The notes under the pieces were generated by a model that worked only from the letters and a program-made list of their open reading frames with translations, was not told the DNA's origin and made no database searches. Made by a program: the position numbers and the translations under genes. Positions 24,309 through 38,400 of a DNA stretch of 64,000 nt are shown here, in pieces. This DNA is from Megalonaias nervosa (taxonomy: Eukaryota > Mollusca > Bivalvia > Unionida > Unionidae), in assembly GCA_016617855.1 (NCBI GenBank), contig JAECUM010012861.1, forward strand, positions 1 through 64,000, in the 5' to 3' direction. Positions within the stretch are counted from its first letter, which is position 1. Each line of letters begins with the position of its first letter.

Positions 24309-27300
24309 GTGCAAAATTTTGTAGAAGTTCTCACAGCACATTTAAAATGGTCAGTGCAATATGTAACAAATTAAATTTATGAATGGATCTAAGTACCATA
24401 CTAAATCACTACACTGTCGTGGTTTTAATGTCCTGGTTTGGGGCATGGTTGATTTTTAATTGGTGCCCATTTAATAGCAGTCACACAGAAGGATGAGGCA
24501 AGGTGAATTTGGGATCTAAATATCAGAAAATGACACAGTTGAAATGATGCAGAGACAACTTTGTACCCATTGAAATAAGTATCATAAGATGAAACTTTCC
24601 AGAAATCAGTTCATTAAGAAAGTGATACCTGGATAGGCACTTGTTAATTTTCAGTGGTTAGATAAATTTAATCCTTATTAGCTAAGCTAAATAATTGGTG
24701 TGTATTTCCCAGACAAAATTTGATGTTTTATGTATTCTCCATCACAAGATTAGTCAGTCTAAGTTTTGCAAGAAGGCGAAATCTTATCTCTGAGTAAGAA
24801 TAGCAAGTATTTTGTTCTAGTTAAATAAAAATCCAAGGGATGGGTGTCTGAAAGTATTTGAGAGACAAGGAACTAAATATAAAGACTGTTATGATAGAAG
24901 CAAGCGAGTCTTGAAAGCACAAGGGAAATAGCTCCATATATGCACCATCCTGAGTGGGCAGAGGGCAAACAACCAAATTATGGTTGATGACCCGAAAGAG
25001 GCTGGAGTGAAAAGAGCAAAAAGGAATACAGTGACTCTAACCTTTCACCAACATTGAATTTGTCAGACCAGCAAGCAACCAGGTTATGTTGGCATGCAAA
25101 ACAATTGAGTCTGATTGCTCACTCTGTCTCATGATAAAATTTGTCTTATCGGTATAAACAGAATCGCTAATTGCATTTTATGAACTTGATAATTAATTTC
25201 TAAGAAAGTGTATCATTCAAATGCTATGTTCAATTTAATTTTGTCTATATAACTGTTCTGTATACAGGGGTTTGTGTTGTTCTATTCTATTTCTCTGCTC
25301 TGATCTCTGTTTATTCCATCCATTTCATATTTTTACTATCCACTTGATCCGGGCAATAACGCCATGGGCGTTCATCTCCTAGATAATTTTAACCAACCCA
25401 AAAACCTCGTACAGGTACTCCCCAAGATATGTAAGGGTTACATTCCTGGGACATCTGCATATGTCGGTTTGTATAAGTTGAGTTTTACTAGGCAACATAT
25501 GGCTCTGACATCATGGCGAAGGGTAATGTTAACAAAACACAATAAAAATCCTTAAGATTATGAAAAATGTAACAGAAATGATTCACACATCTACATGAGA
25601 GGAGAAGCAGAACTATCGGTATATACTGTGGGTACACTCAATCTGAAGATCAAAAACCTGTATGCATGTTTGCAGTTCATTAAGTATCTCCGAATTTGCG
25701 TATGTCACAGTTTACACATCTCTGGGAGTACCTGTATATTCTTTCATTTGTTAAAGTAACAAAATACACCTGACCATTTGTAAAAAATACCATATCTACT
25801 TGCATACTAGCCAAATAATTTAGGGAAAAAAAAGGCCTGGAAGAAGGGGATTCAGCTTATCTGCAGGCCATGCAAGGTCTAAATTTTAAGGTTTTTAAGA
25901 TTTTTTTGTCGACTACCATAATGGCTGCAAATCTTGGGACACAAAGAAAAAAATTTGTTCCATGTCTTAGGATATATAAGCATGTGGGAAAACAAATACA
26001 TTCTCAGTGTCACAACTCTTACTAAACTGTTACAAACTACTATGACTGCTTTTGTTATTACTTTGCATGTGCATATTTTTTTATTTCTCCAACACAAAAT
26101 TAAATAAAGGTAAATAAAGATTTCATAATTCATAGGCCAGTTTGAGTTTACCTGGAAGACAAGGCTGTACTATAATGTACAGTACTTACACAGTGCAAAT
26201 CATGCCTAGCGTTAATTTAATCCTTGTTTATTACCAAACATATTAGATGCAGAGTTTGCGATATTCATTTTTTTTTACCAAATCACATTCTTCCAAATAA
26301 CACTTCAGCTAATCGGTAATAGCTGCTTCATTTATGTTGATCCACGTGCTCATCAGTGTTACTCTTTTTCAATGATATAAGTGATGCTACAAATTGAGGT
26401 AATCTTTATGAAAAGGTACACACATTCAATTGTGCAAAGCACAACCAGCATAACTGTTACGAGTTCATGAAAGAATGGTAAAAATAAAGGGTAAAATTCT
26501 GAATACAGATCAACTAAGATCATCATCAATCTATTTTACTTTTGTGTTTTGGCTGAACAAAATCATAATTTTCCACACAATGGAAAGCAGGATGTTTAGG
26601 CATCTCCTTTGTTTATAACTGGCGGATTTGTCTTTTGTTTTCCGACAGCAATACAGGCCAGTTAATCATTAAAACCTTGAAACTGGCTTGGGTTAAGAGG
26701 GTCTTTTGACTGGCAACTATACCAGTTCTTGGATATGTAATTGCCTTTCACTCCATAATATTAGCATGATTACCGTAGTTTTTTAAAATGGGGTGTAAGG
26801 TTGCTTACATCCAAGCAAACTACAACTCAGTTTTTACGGCATTAACATAATTTTTGAAGCATTATTTCTGAAACTTCCTTTTTGTAATTCGGATTTATCA
26901 TCAAAGTTCAGTACAGTGGTACCCATGATTCGAATCCAAGGGATGTACCTCATTTAGCAAAATGTACTTCATTCAGCACTTCTTCAAACCTACAATCTAC
27001 AATGTACATTCGGTAGTACCATTATGTACATACACTCACTAGCCTAGCAGCAAACATTGAATCAAACCCTATTGTTGTTCATTGTTGTCATACTGAGATA
27101 ATATTTTAATGAGTTAGGTACTTGCAATTTCAAGGCAAAATAAAAATGTAATAACTGGTGCACTGATATAAAAAGTCTGATGTGATAATGCATAAACAAA
27201 AAAAATAATTGAGTCAAAAGGTAGACATAGTGTTACAGCAACCTGCGAATGCTCAATTCTTGTCATCATCCGATTGAGTTATCCACAAATCTGAATTTGG

Positions 27301-30300
27301 CAGAAACAATAAGAAAACAGAAAATTAAATAAATTTCTTGACTTTTCAAACCATTTCTATGTAATAATCGTACATGCCAACCCCAACACAGTTATATGGG
27401 TAATTTTTACTAATGTAAGTTTGCCTAAATAAATGTGTTTAGAACTTACCACGTGCATCTTGTGATGTTGTCTCGGACCTTTGGGTTGGCTTATACACAG
27501 GTCATAAACTTTTTAGTATTTATACCTATTTAATTTGGAGGGGGTCGGATGATATGTCAATGGGTTGATATGTGAGTATATACAGTACTTCTTTTTCTAC
27601 TACTGACCTTTGCTATTTTTTTACGCTGAGTTTCATCGGATGATTCATATGCCCTTGATTTACATATATCCATAACAACAAGTTCTCTCATCACATCAAA
27701 ATCTGTGTCAGTCATGACCTGTAAAGACAAATGTAAAACTTGAAGTGACCATAGTGAATCACAATGTAACCATAGCTGTGTCAGTTCTGACCTGTTAAGA
27801 CAAATGTAAAACTCTTAAGTCACCACAGTATTACTAAAATATGGTCTTAAACTAAGTAACAGAAAAGAGTGAAAAGCAATAATAAGTTTTGTAAAATTCA
27901 ACAAATAATTTATTTCCATAGAATATAAAGTGAAAAATATATAAAGAACTTACAGTATTGATAATCCCAAATAATCCTAGAATTTCTAACACAAGTCATA
28001 ATGATTAATGTTCTAAATAAACTTTAGTGGTATTCCAAAATAAATCCAACACTGGAAGTGTTGATGTGCCTATGGTGGCTCGTGTCATGGTGATGCACCA
28101 ACAGCCTTTTGTTGGATCACAATAATACAATCTAGGAATATATCCTTATTTGGATTTCACTATAAATCCAAGTCTCTAATTCCAAGAATGTTATTTTTGA
28201 GTACCTTGTATTTCCAGAGACAAATCACTTGAATTAAATAATGTGAATAAAAAAATTCCAGCCCAGTGAAATACTGGACACAACAATAATACAACTGATT
28301 CTGCTCAGATCTTACAGCTCAAATGAATAATTTATAGATAATCAAGATTATATAGTCCTCTACTTGACCTCAGGTCACAATTAGCATTTTCTAAAAAACT
28401 ATTATCTAATGGAAAATTTCATTCTGGAAGGTCTCAAATGTTTACAAGATAAAATCTTAGTTATAATTAGAAGGTCTGTTACAAAAATTATAATATCAAA
28501 TATGGTAAATAATGTAGACCTGGCATTTTATGGGGAATTTCCAAAGTTCTGGACTCAGATTTAGATAAACATGTTCTTTGCAAAACTAAAATCAATGATT
28601 CAGGTCAGGTAGAAAATGAACTTGATTTTGGACAAGTCCAAAATAAATAATCCATAACATAATAATAATAAATTTTTTTACAAAGAACAAAACCAAACAA
28701 TGCAAATTAAATATATATAACAATAGTGAATCATATTGCAACTATAGCTGTGTCAGTACTGACCTGTAAAGACAAATGTAAAACTCAGTGTCCATAGTGA
28801 ACCATGATGTAACATAGCTGTTCCCAATGAGTGTGTTCTTGTGTGCATTTAATGCATGTACTCACTATGTCCATCCCAGCAGATGAAAAAATAACCATGT
28901 AAAATCTATATATGCATACAAACATGCCAATCAAATTTCATTTCTTTAGGTCAAGTGTTCTGCCATCAACTGAATAGGCAAACAGAGAGTAAAAAAACAT
29001 ATCCCTGCTGCAAGCAGTGCAGGTGTAAAAATAAAAGATAGATGTCTGTTGCAATCAAATGTTATAGTTTCATCCCACTGCAATGCCTCATTAAATAAAC
29101 TGCATTTACCCATGCATAACATGCTTTGAGTTCCACTGCACTGCATATTTAAACAGACAGAAGCTATAGAACAGTACCAGATTGCAGTTTCATTTAAAAT
29201 TTTAAATTCATTCCTTGATTTAAGATTTTTATATTGGTTGAAAATAATGAATTATTCACAGAACAGGCATCCAAGATTAAAATACTGCCATTGTAACTTG
29301 AATTCACCTTCAGAGAGTTTTGTTTCACCTTTAGGACATTTTAAGTCTTTTTCTTTCTCAAAGTTTAGGATCTTCTAAAGAATAGCAAGACTCCATTAAG
29401 TGTATGATTTAAATACTCCAAAGTCATTTTAAATCATTCTCATATCATATAAAATTACAATATTGTTGTATCAGTGGTAAAAATAAAACAAAAACACATG
29501 TGATCTTAAGAAGAAATTCTGAGAAAGTCAGTAAAACCAATTCATGTTCCGGTGTTACAAAATGTTAAATAACATGCCAACAGAAACAATGTCTATTCTG
29601 TTTTTTCTACCAATGACATTTACAGCCCAAATCTGATTGAAATCCAACAATCCTTGGAGAAGTAATGCTCAGACACCAGAGAGCAGAAGTGTTGTAAATG
29701 ATGTTATTATATGCTCATTTTTTTCTCCGTTAACTTTACATTGTCAGAATCGTGCAATATTATGCGATACTGCACTCCTCGTGCTCAATTCATACTTAAT
29801 GCACGTGAATAAAGGAACTACTTTCTATTGTAAACAAACAATTCTATTTTCTAATGTAAACAATTTTTTTATGAATGAACTAAAGCAGATATTTCATGGA
29901 CTGCCACATACCAGCAAATTTTTCTTAGACTGCCACATAGCAGCTGCTTTGGCACATTCCGCGTTAACTTTTTTGATACAATGTTTCAGATTTAGGCTAG
30001 CTATATACGCCAGACAGGGTCCTCACAATAACACGCAAGTTGTAAGACATAAACTGTCTTCTTTAGCTGGTAATAAAAATGGCAAAAATATACTTACAAT
30101 TTTACATCCTGAACTTCCTCAAAATATACTTTCGTAGTTCTGCAAATCCGAATTACATGAGCCATGTCATGGGTTCTCAAGGTTGATTACACATTTCGAA
30201 ATTGTACTGTAATTTCGAGCATATTCCAAGTGCAGTTACATCCTCCTTACTGCACTCAAAATGAAATAAACATTAAATTCCATAGCGTCTTTTCGATAAT

Positions 30301-33253
30301 TGCAATTGAAAGGCTTCATAATTTTCCCACATTATGATCTGAATCATTCAATGACAGAACAGAAACACGCATGCCGATGTCAACACACTTCAATGCGATT
30401 AAATTGGCAGATGCTGCTAAAATCCGATGTAAGTTACTTCATGTAGATAAATCCAGACCATAATCAAAAACTGCGTCGAATCGACAAAAATACCAAAACG
30501 TATTCATTCCAGATCAAATGGAAAAGTTGTTGCAATGCGTATTCATTAACAATATTACTCCAAATTTCAATTTTAAGTAGACCAAACGCCATTTTCTTTC
30601 GAAACTTATGTCTAGCGCGCAACCAACTTCAAATTTGTCTGGGCGGAGTTACGTGCGCATTAATAATGTTGTGTAATGATGCAGCTACGCTTGTATATTT
30701 AGTTTGGAAAACGGCATACATTCGGTTACTTTGTTTATTGTAGTGTATTATTGTTTATATATTTAAGCATTGGGAAGAATAAGAAAATGAGCATATAATA
30801 AAAAGGTTACTGCATTTGTATGGGAAAATATGAACTCATTTTGTTGGATGGATATACTGCCCTCCCAAGGTCGTGCAGTATAACCATCCGAAAAACTTGT
30901 TCATATTTTCCCATACAAATGCAGTAACCTATAATTGTGGAATGGTGGAAATCAAACTCTTTCAAGGTCTCATCAGTACATAGCTTCATACTAAATTCTG
31001 ATGAAATCCAATAATCAATGGTAAAATTGAACTGCAGAAACCAAAGACATGAGAGTGGGCAATCAGGGGCCATAACTCCAGTAATGCTATAAACTGATTT
31101 CATACAAGGTCTCATGAAATCCAACAAACCTTGGCAAAGATATGCCATGGAACCCAAAGTTGGATCTTCCAACAAAACTGGGGTGGGAGGAGGGAGTTAA
31201 AACTACTGCAAAGTGATATTGTGAAACACTGGCCAGAAATCAAACTCATTTAAGTTCTCCGTGACATAAGCCAAACATCTATTATGTTTGAATCCAACAA
31301 TCCTCTGTAAGGTTACGCTAAAGAAACCAATGTCAGCAGGGCATGCAACTGGGGACATAACTCCTGTAAATCATGTTACTAAATACTAGAAGTCCAAGTC
31401 ATTTAGGTTTCAATAATATAAAGCTACATGCCATATTTGGCTAAAATCCATTAATCTTTTGTAAACTTCAGCTACATGCCATATTTGGTTGAAATCCATT
31501 TATCCTGTGTAAAGCTGCAGAAATCAAAAGTAGGAGGATGGGCAGTTAGGAGCCATAAATCCTCTAAATGTACAATCAGGGGTAATAAATCCTCTAAATG
31601 GTCAATCAGGGGCAATAAATCCTCCAATTGTACAATCAGGGCAATAAATCCTCTAAATGGGCAATCTGGGGCCATAAATCCTCCAAATGTACAATCAGGG
31701 GCAATAAATCCTCTAAATGGGCAATCAAGGGCCATAAATCCTCTAAATGTACAATCAGGGGCAATAAATCCTCTAAATGGGCAATCAGGAGCCATAAATC
31801 CTCTAAATGGGCAATCAGGGGCCATAAATCAATTTACTTCTTTGGATATTAAAATATGTATGAGTTATTTCAAGTGACACAATTTACTTCTCTGGTTAGT
31901 AGATAATGTATGATATATGAAAGATAGTGAAGAACAAAACAAAAATACCATATGGATCAAACTATATATATGTTCAACTTTTTGAAATGTTCATAATAAT
32001 TTAAAATATCCAAAGTTTCAACCAGGATTTCTATCAGTTAAAGAATCTGCACAGTTTTATTTACTTTGATGAATGCTTATAAGGCTTTTGGTGCTAAATT
32101 TTGCTCAATATGGCTATATTATTATATTTTTGTAAAGAACATGTGAAATATGAACAGAAAACCAATTTTTCAATCACACTTAAAATCTATCAAAAAAGAA
32201 AAGAAAAAAAGTAACATAACTCTTCTTTGCCTGAAACTGGGTACAACCATTGTTCAGTACAGCCCATCAAAGCCTTGATATGTGCAACTGTCTTTCCTTG
32301 CTAACTGCATCTTTGTTTTTATGCCATCAGAGTAAGATACAGTAACACATGATAAATACCATTATAAAATACATGATGAACCTTAAAATCTAATAATTTA
32401 CCTTATCTACACTACATAATGCATTTTCCATCTTCTCCTCTGCTTTCTGATATATTCTTTTTTCATCTTCTGAAACATCCTCATCATCAGCAAAGCTTTC
32501 AAATTTCTGCTTCATATGCACCATAAGTATTTTGATCTGTTCAATGCCATTTTCCATTTCCTTCTCAGAGCAGCACAAGTTATGAGAATGTGCTACTAAA
32601 TTACGCACTTTCAAAACCTGTATATAAACAAACACATACATTTCTTACACATGTCAACTGAACACATCTGCTGTGTTACTCTACTGTTGTCAGGTTCTCA
32701 ACATGATGGAATAAAATCCAGAAAAAGATGAGGATGTACTGTTCCAACAGGGAAGTCACACTATTATGAGGTGCTGTTTTTACTAATTATTAAACCTGTC
32801 TGTATAAAATATTTCAATATTTTAGATAAAAAAGTAGAATATTTGATTTCAAATATTGCGGATGATTTCTTATATGAACAAACTGAAATTTTGGAATCGA
32901 CTATATAATTTTTTAAAATAAAAATGTAGTATATTTTATAACCAATAAAAACCAAACTCTTTCCTCCAAACCAAGGACTGCTCCCCTTCACTGCAATGCC
33001 ATCCAGTGCACCCTACACTGTATTGTACATTACACTAAGTTAACGTGATTATTTCCTTAAAACTTGCATTCAGTGTCATTTGTTTGTTTTGCCAATACAA
33101 TAATCCACTGTATACTGCCTAAAATTATTCTTCTCTCTGAAGACAAACAGAATCACCAATATGAGGATTTAACAATTAAATTCAGACCAAATCAGACTGA
33201 ACTGGACAAGATCACATCACGATAGTGTTTAAGAAAATGCTGAAATGGGTGCT

Positions 33254-33338
<85 letters not shown>

Positions 33339-35361
33339 GTGTTTATTTACCATCAAATTTTATGTGGCAATTTTAAAGAAAATCAAGTACTGCAAAACAT
33401 TTAGATTCTCCATAGGAATTTTCCTTTTTCTGTAGACAGAAATCATTGCCCGTAATAAATTTTTGACCAAAAATTGTGAATTTTGTATATTAAAAATTAT
33501 GCTGAAAGATTTAATATAAAATTTTTTAAATAGAAACTTCAAGAAAATTTTTTATATCATAAAATCTTTTTTTTATCATGGAATTCTATTTTTTTTATAT
33601 AAAATATGATTTTTTTTTTTATAGAAATATAATTTGAATACTGAATAAATAGTAAAGCAGTGCCTTGTAAAGCATAACAAGTTTAGGTAAAACATGAATT
33701 ACTGATATAATATGCACATGGCATGACTCGTAAAATTTTACAACCTCTTCACAAATTTCTCCCGACTGATATCTATGTCCCTCCATGATAGTGGATAAAG
33801 CATATATTAACGTTGTCCATCCATCTGTCTGTCCAGTACATAACATCATAATTAAGTTCTTTTTTTAAGGTCATTTTGTGTGTGTGCGTGTGTGACACAT
33901 CATTTATTTTCAGATAAAACAATAAACATCATGGCAATAAAGTCTCCTTGTAACTGCAGTCTTTATCCATGCAAATAATCCAGCAGGTGCAGAGTTAAAC
34001 AAGTGCAGAATTAAACAGGTGCAGCTTTATCAGAAACACATATAATTCGGTCTGATCTCTCAGACATTTTCTCATGGGGGAATTTGACCACTCCTAACAC
34101 CAAGAATTTTGGAATGTACTGAAGGTTCTAGTTTACAGAAAGTGGTTTAAGTAAAAGATCCCATACAGACGTTCTTTAATATCCTCTGGATTGGCACTAT
34201 TGGCTGCATCAACTCTGCTTAATGTTGAGCACTCCAACAAAACCATGAGGATCTGATCTTGAAAGATGTTTGGTAGTCATAGTAGCAGTTTCATTGTTCA
34301 AACTGTGCACAATTTTGATAGAATTCTCATTGATTTACTGTTAATGATGCAATGAAATTGGTTGGTAAGTATAAATACAAGTTAACTATTCAAGTCATTC
34401 AGTTATTGAGTTTTGTATTATTTATTGTGACCATACGACTACACATAAGCACAGCAGCAATTATACATTGTAATTCATTCTAATTGATAGGAGTATGCAG
34501 CAATTATACATTGTAATTCATTCTAATTGACAGTAGTATGCAGCAATTATACGTTGTAATTCATTCTAATTGATAGGAGTATGCAGCAATTATACATTGT
34601 AATTCATTCTAATTGATAGGAGTATTCAGATTACATCACTGTAATTGCAAAAAAAAAGGCATCAATTGATATTCAACTGCCACTAGAACTTGCATATATA
34701 CTGTATCGCTAGGCATCAATTGATATTCAACTTCCACTAGAACTTGCATATATACTGTATTGCATAGTTTTCAAAATTTCATAAAAAGTTTGACAAAGTC
34801 AAATAGGTTCAAATTTAGTTTGAATTAACCCCCAAAACAGGTACATGTAGTGGTAAAGATGAGGTTATTTATTAGTAACATGTGAAGTGAACTTGAATAT
34901 GATAATGCGAATATTAGAGGATGGGCAGAATATGAACAAGTTTGGCTTTACCAAAGCATTGAGAAAGAGGAATGAAGAAAAAATGAGAATGACATATAAA
35001 ATGTAAAATTATGCCGTTATAGTTTGCATGTGATTTATAATATTTAAGATCTATGTGAGTTCTAAACCTTCTACAAAAATACTGATTGATGAAATTGAAG
35101 TGGTATGATATTATCATGATGGTTGTACTAAAAGTTTGTTTTATTTCTGTTCACACAGTCATCTTCCATCTAGCTATCAATTTGAATGTAAATATCTCTC
35201 CATCCAAACATACACACTTTTGAGTACCAATACACTATATGAATATGATACAAATATATGTGTTTATAATATACATTAACACAGAGACTTTTCTACCTGA
35301 AGATAAAGTGTTGCTTAAAAACGTTAAATGTTTCATCAATAAAACTAAAAGCACACACATA

Positions 35362-35457
<96 letters not shown>

Positions 35458-38400
35458 TGTATGTATGTATGTATTGTTTTAATCTTTCCATTGGTCTCAT
35501 CTGGTGATAGCAGGAAACCATAGATTTTTCCCAGTGATTTGCTATGGATTTGAGCACAAGTTTTTATTTATAAGCCAAATATATTTACACAGTATTCCTG
35601 TCACTGATGATTTTGTTGTCACATTTGTACTATGCTAAATCCACTCACTTAAAATTCATTAGTTTGGTAAAAACTTTCTCTTTCTTTGCTTAATACAGAT
35701 GTGTGTTTCAATTTCAACTTCCTGACAGCTAGCATCAGATTAAAAAAAGTCCTTTATATCAACACCAACAAGATTTATTTTTTATAAATGCATCAAGAGT
35801 GTCAACACTGCAGCTTTATGTAGATAAACTCAGGTCTGAAAATCTGTGCTCACACTCCATCCTAAACACTAATCTTCTAATAGTGAATATGTCTGAAGCT
35901 AAGTCAAATATGTGAGGTCACTAATCATGCAGTTCAGCAAAATTTCTCTTCATTTACATATCTTTATATGAAATAACACTATAACTCTAAAATAAGAAAT
36001 TCTTATAAAATGGTTGTACCAAGGGTTTCATTGTCAACCTGAGTGGTAATACTCCCAGGGCTAAGAAAAACCATAACGATGGTTCAATAGTTTTTTTTTT
36101 TTAAATTATCACAACTACTACTAGTCATTAATTTCTCAGATACCTCATGATATTAATGGAATCTTTATTATCCAATATACAATTTAGCAGCTAATGGTCA
36201 TCAAGGAATAGGTTCAAAATGTGATTAACAAGCCAAATACAAAAAATGGTCCCTAGAAGGGACTGGTGTTCTACTGGCCAAAAAGAATTTCCATGACCTC
36301 AAGTTAAGACCGTTTTTTCATTTAACTACTGAGGATTACAACCATCTGATATTCATCAGTGATTACACGATTTTTAAATTAAATGTTGTGGTGAAGATAT
36401 TGTACATCAGACTGTCGCCATTTACATCATGTCTTGCAGTGAAAACCCCATGCTGATATGACCATCCATTTGGGAGGAGTCAAAGCAATAACAAGACTTT
36501 CCATGTGTGAGCAGGACCATTTTCATTTAGTACTGAGACAGTGCACGACGTCTTTTGGTGAAAGTCCCATGTCAATATGAATTTCCATTCAAAAGAAGTA
36601 GCAATAACAAGATTTTCAAAATGGCTACTGTGGTGGCCATATTAGACATCAAAACAGCACCATTTTCATGTTGGACCAACAAGATATCATAAAAATTATT
36701 TTAGTGAATTCATCCTTTCAGAAAGAGTAGTGATAACATGATTTTCAAGATAGCTCCTGTGTTAGATGTGTGAGTGGCACTATTTTCAATTAGCACAACT
36801 GGGCATGATTGAGGAGTTTTCTTGTGAAAACCTGATTTCAAAAAAGACCCTCAGAAGAAGTTGCAATAACAAGATTTTTAAAACGGCTGTCAAGGTGACC
36901 ATACAGGACATCTGACTGACACAGTTTTCAGTTAGACCAAAACAAGGCATCATGCATCAAAACCCTACACTAACACTACCATCCATTCAGGAGTAGCAAT
37001 AATAAAATTTACAAGATGACCTCTCTGGCAGACATACTGAAGTCCAGACTGCACCATTTTCATTTAAGACCAACTAGACCATGAGATGAATTCATGTGTA
37101 TGTATGCTATCATGACAGTCATCCAATTAGATCAGGAGAATTAGTAGTAATAAGAAATGAAAGACAATAGGATATCTGATAATTAGCTCTCCTGATCTAA
37201 CAACAATGATCACAAAAAAGGGAAGAATAAAGACAGGTTTTGAAAAAAGCATCAATATAAACTGATGGTGAACAAGGACAAGAAAATGCTAGTTGTAATA
37301 ATTTTCCAGATCGCTCAAAATATTCATAAATTTGTTGCTTTTATTCACTATAATTTATATTACTGGTACATGACATTCTCCTACTTTGCAATCTTTATTA
37401 TTATTATCAATACATGTATTATTATTATTATTATTATTATTATTACATGCTTTTGTTATCAAATAAATTACATTTTATGACAACTCAGTTTCCTCTTTCA
37501 AACTTTTGCATCACTATCAAAATAAATAAACTCGGCACACAAAATAATTTTTCTAGGATATAATTTCTGGAACTTAAAATACACACAATCATGGTCTAAT
37601 ATTGATTAGTATCCTCTCTTCACCTTGATATCCCTTCTTTGTTAGGGGCCCCAGGTGGACACCTGGTCAAAAGCACTAACCTTTACCAATCACTGTCATC
37701 TTACACCTGTCCATGTGGGTTCGAGTCTTGGGCCCAGCTGATGTGGGTATGTGAGAAAGCTGCCAGTAGCTTCCTGTGGGTAAGTGGTTCTTACTGTGGT
37801 TTACCCAAGGTTCATCCTCCAGTTAGACTGGCTGTCATATGTAACGTATCTAGTGCTGAAAAGTGGCATTTTAAACCACAAAAAAAACCATTTCTTTGCT
37901 ATCTTCTAATCCTATTTATCTGTACTCGATCTCAAATTTGTTATTTCAATTTTCAGATTTTGAAATCGTACTTGGTACTTGTAACAGTGCAAGTTATATT
38001 ATATGATTTAAATTTATTAAATATTGGTTTTCTCCTTGGATTCTTCTAAGATGTAAACTATATACAGTATAGAAAGCCATAATGCAGCAAGACCCTGGAC
38101 CACCTTCTGGTTTACAAATCTTTCTACAAGGAAATCTGCAATAATCTCTGTTTATAAGCAAATCATATATACATTTTTTTTGTTAATAAAATCAGACTGT
38201 GTTAAGAAATTTGTATTCATAATTGTATCAACTACTAAAAATTCAATTAAAATAATAAAAAATTAAAATATGTAAGCAAGTTGGAAATTACAAGAATTGT
38301 TTTAACAAGTTTTGCACTCACTCACAGAGTAAGGCTAGTTATGATACCTCTTGAATTTTTTCATGTCCAGACTTGTCATCTGCCCCAACTTTCAGCCAGC

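Noticed and set aside
29637..30137. 166-codon plus-strand frame as a gene
   Set aside because: It begins in one repeat and continues into the 1.2-kb mobile element, has no motif, and the matching part of copy 1 lies outside the window, so conservation cannot be judged.
37639..38049. 136-codon plus-strand frame
   Set aside because: Its first 80 codons are SINE family B and the rest is AT-rich intron.
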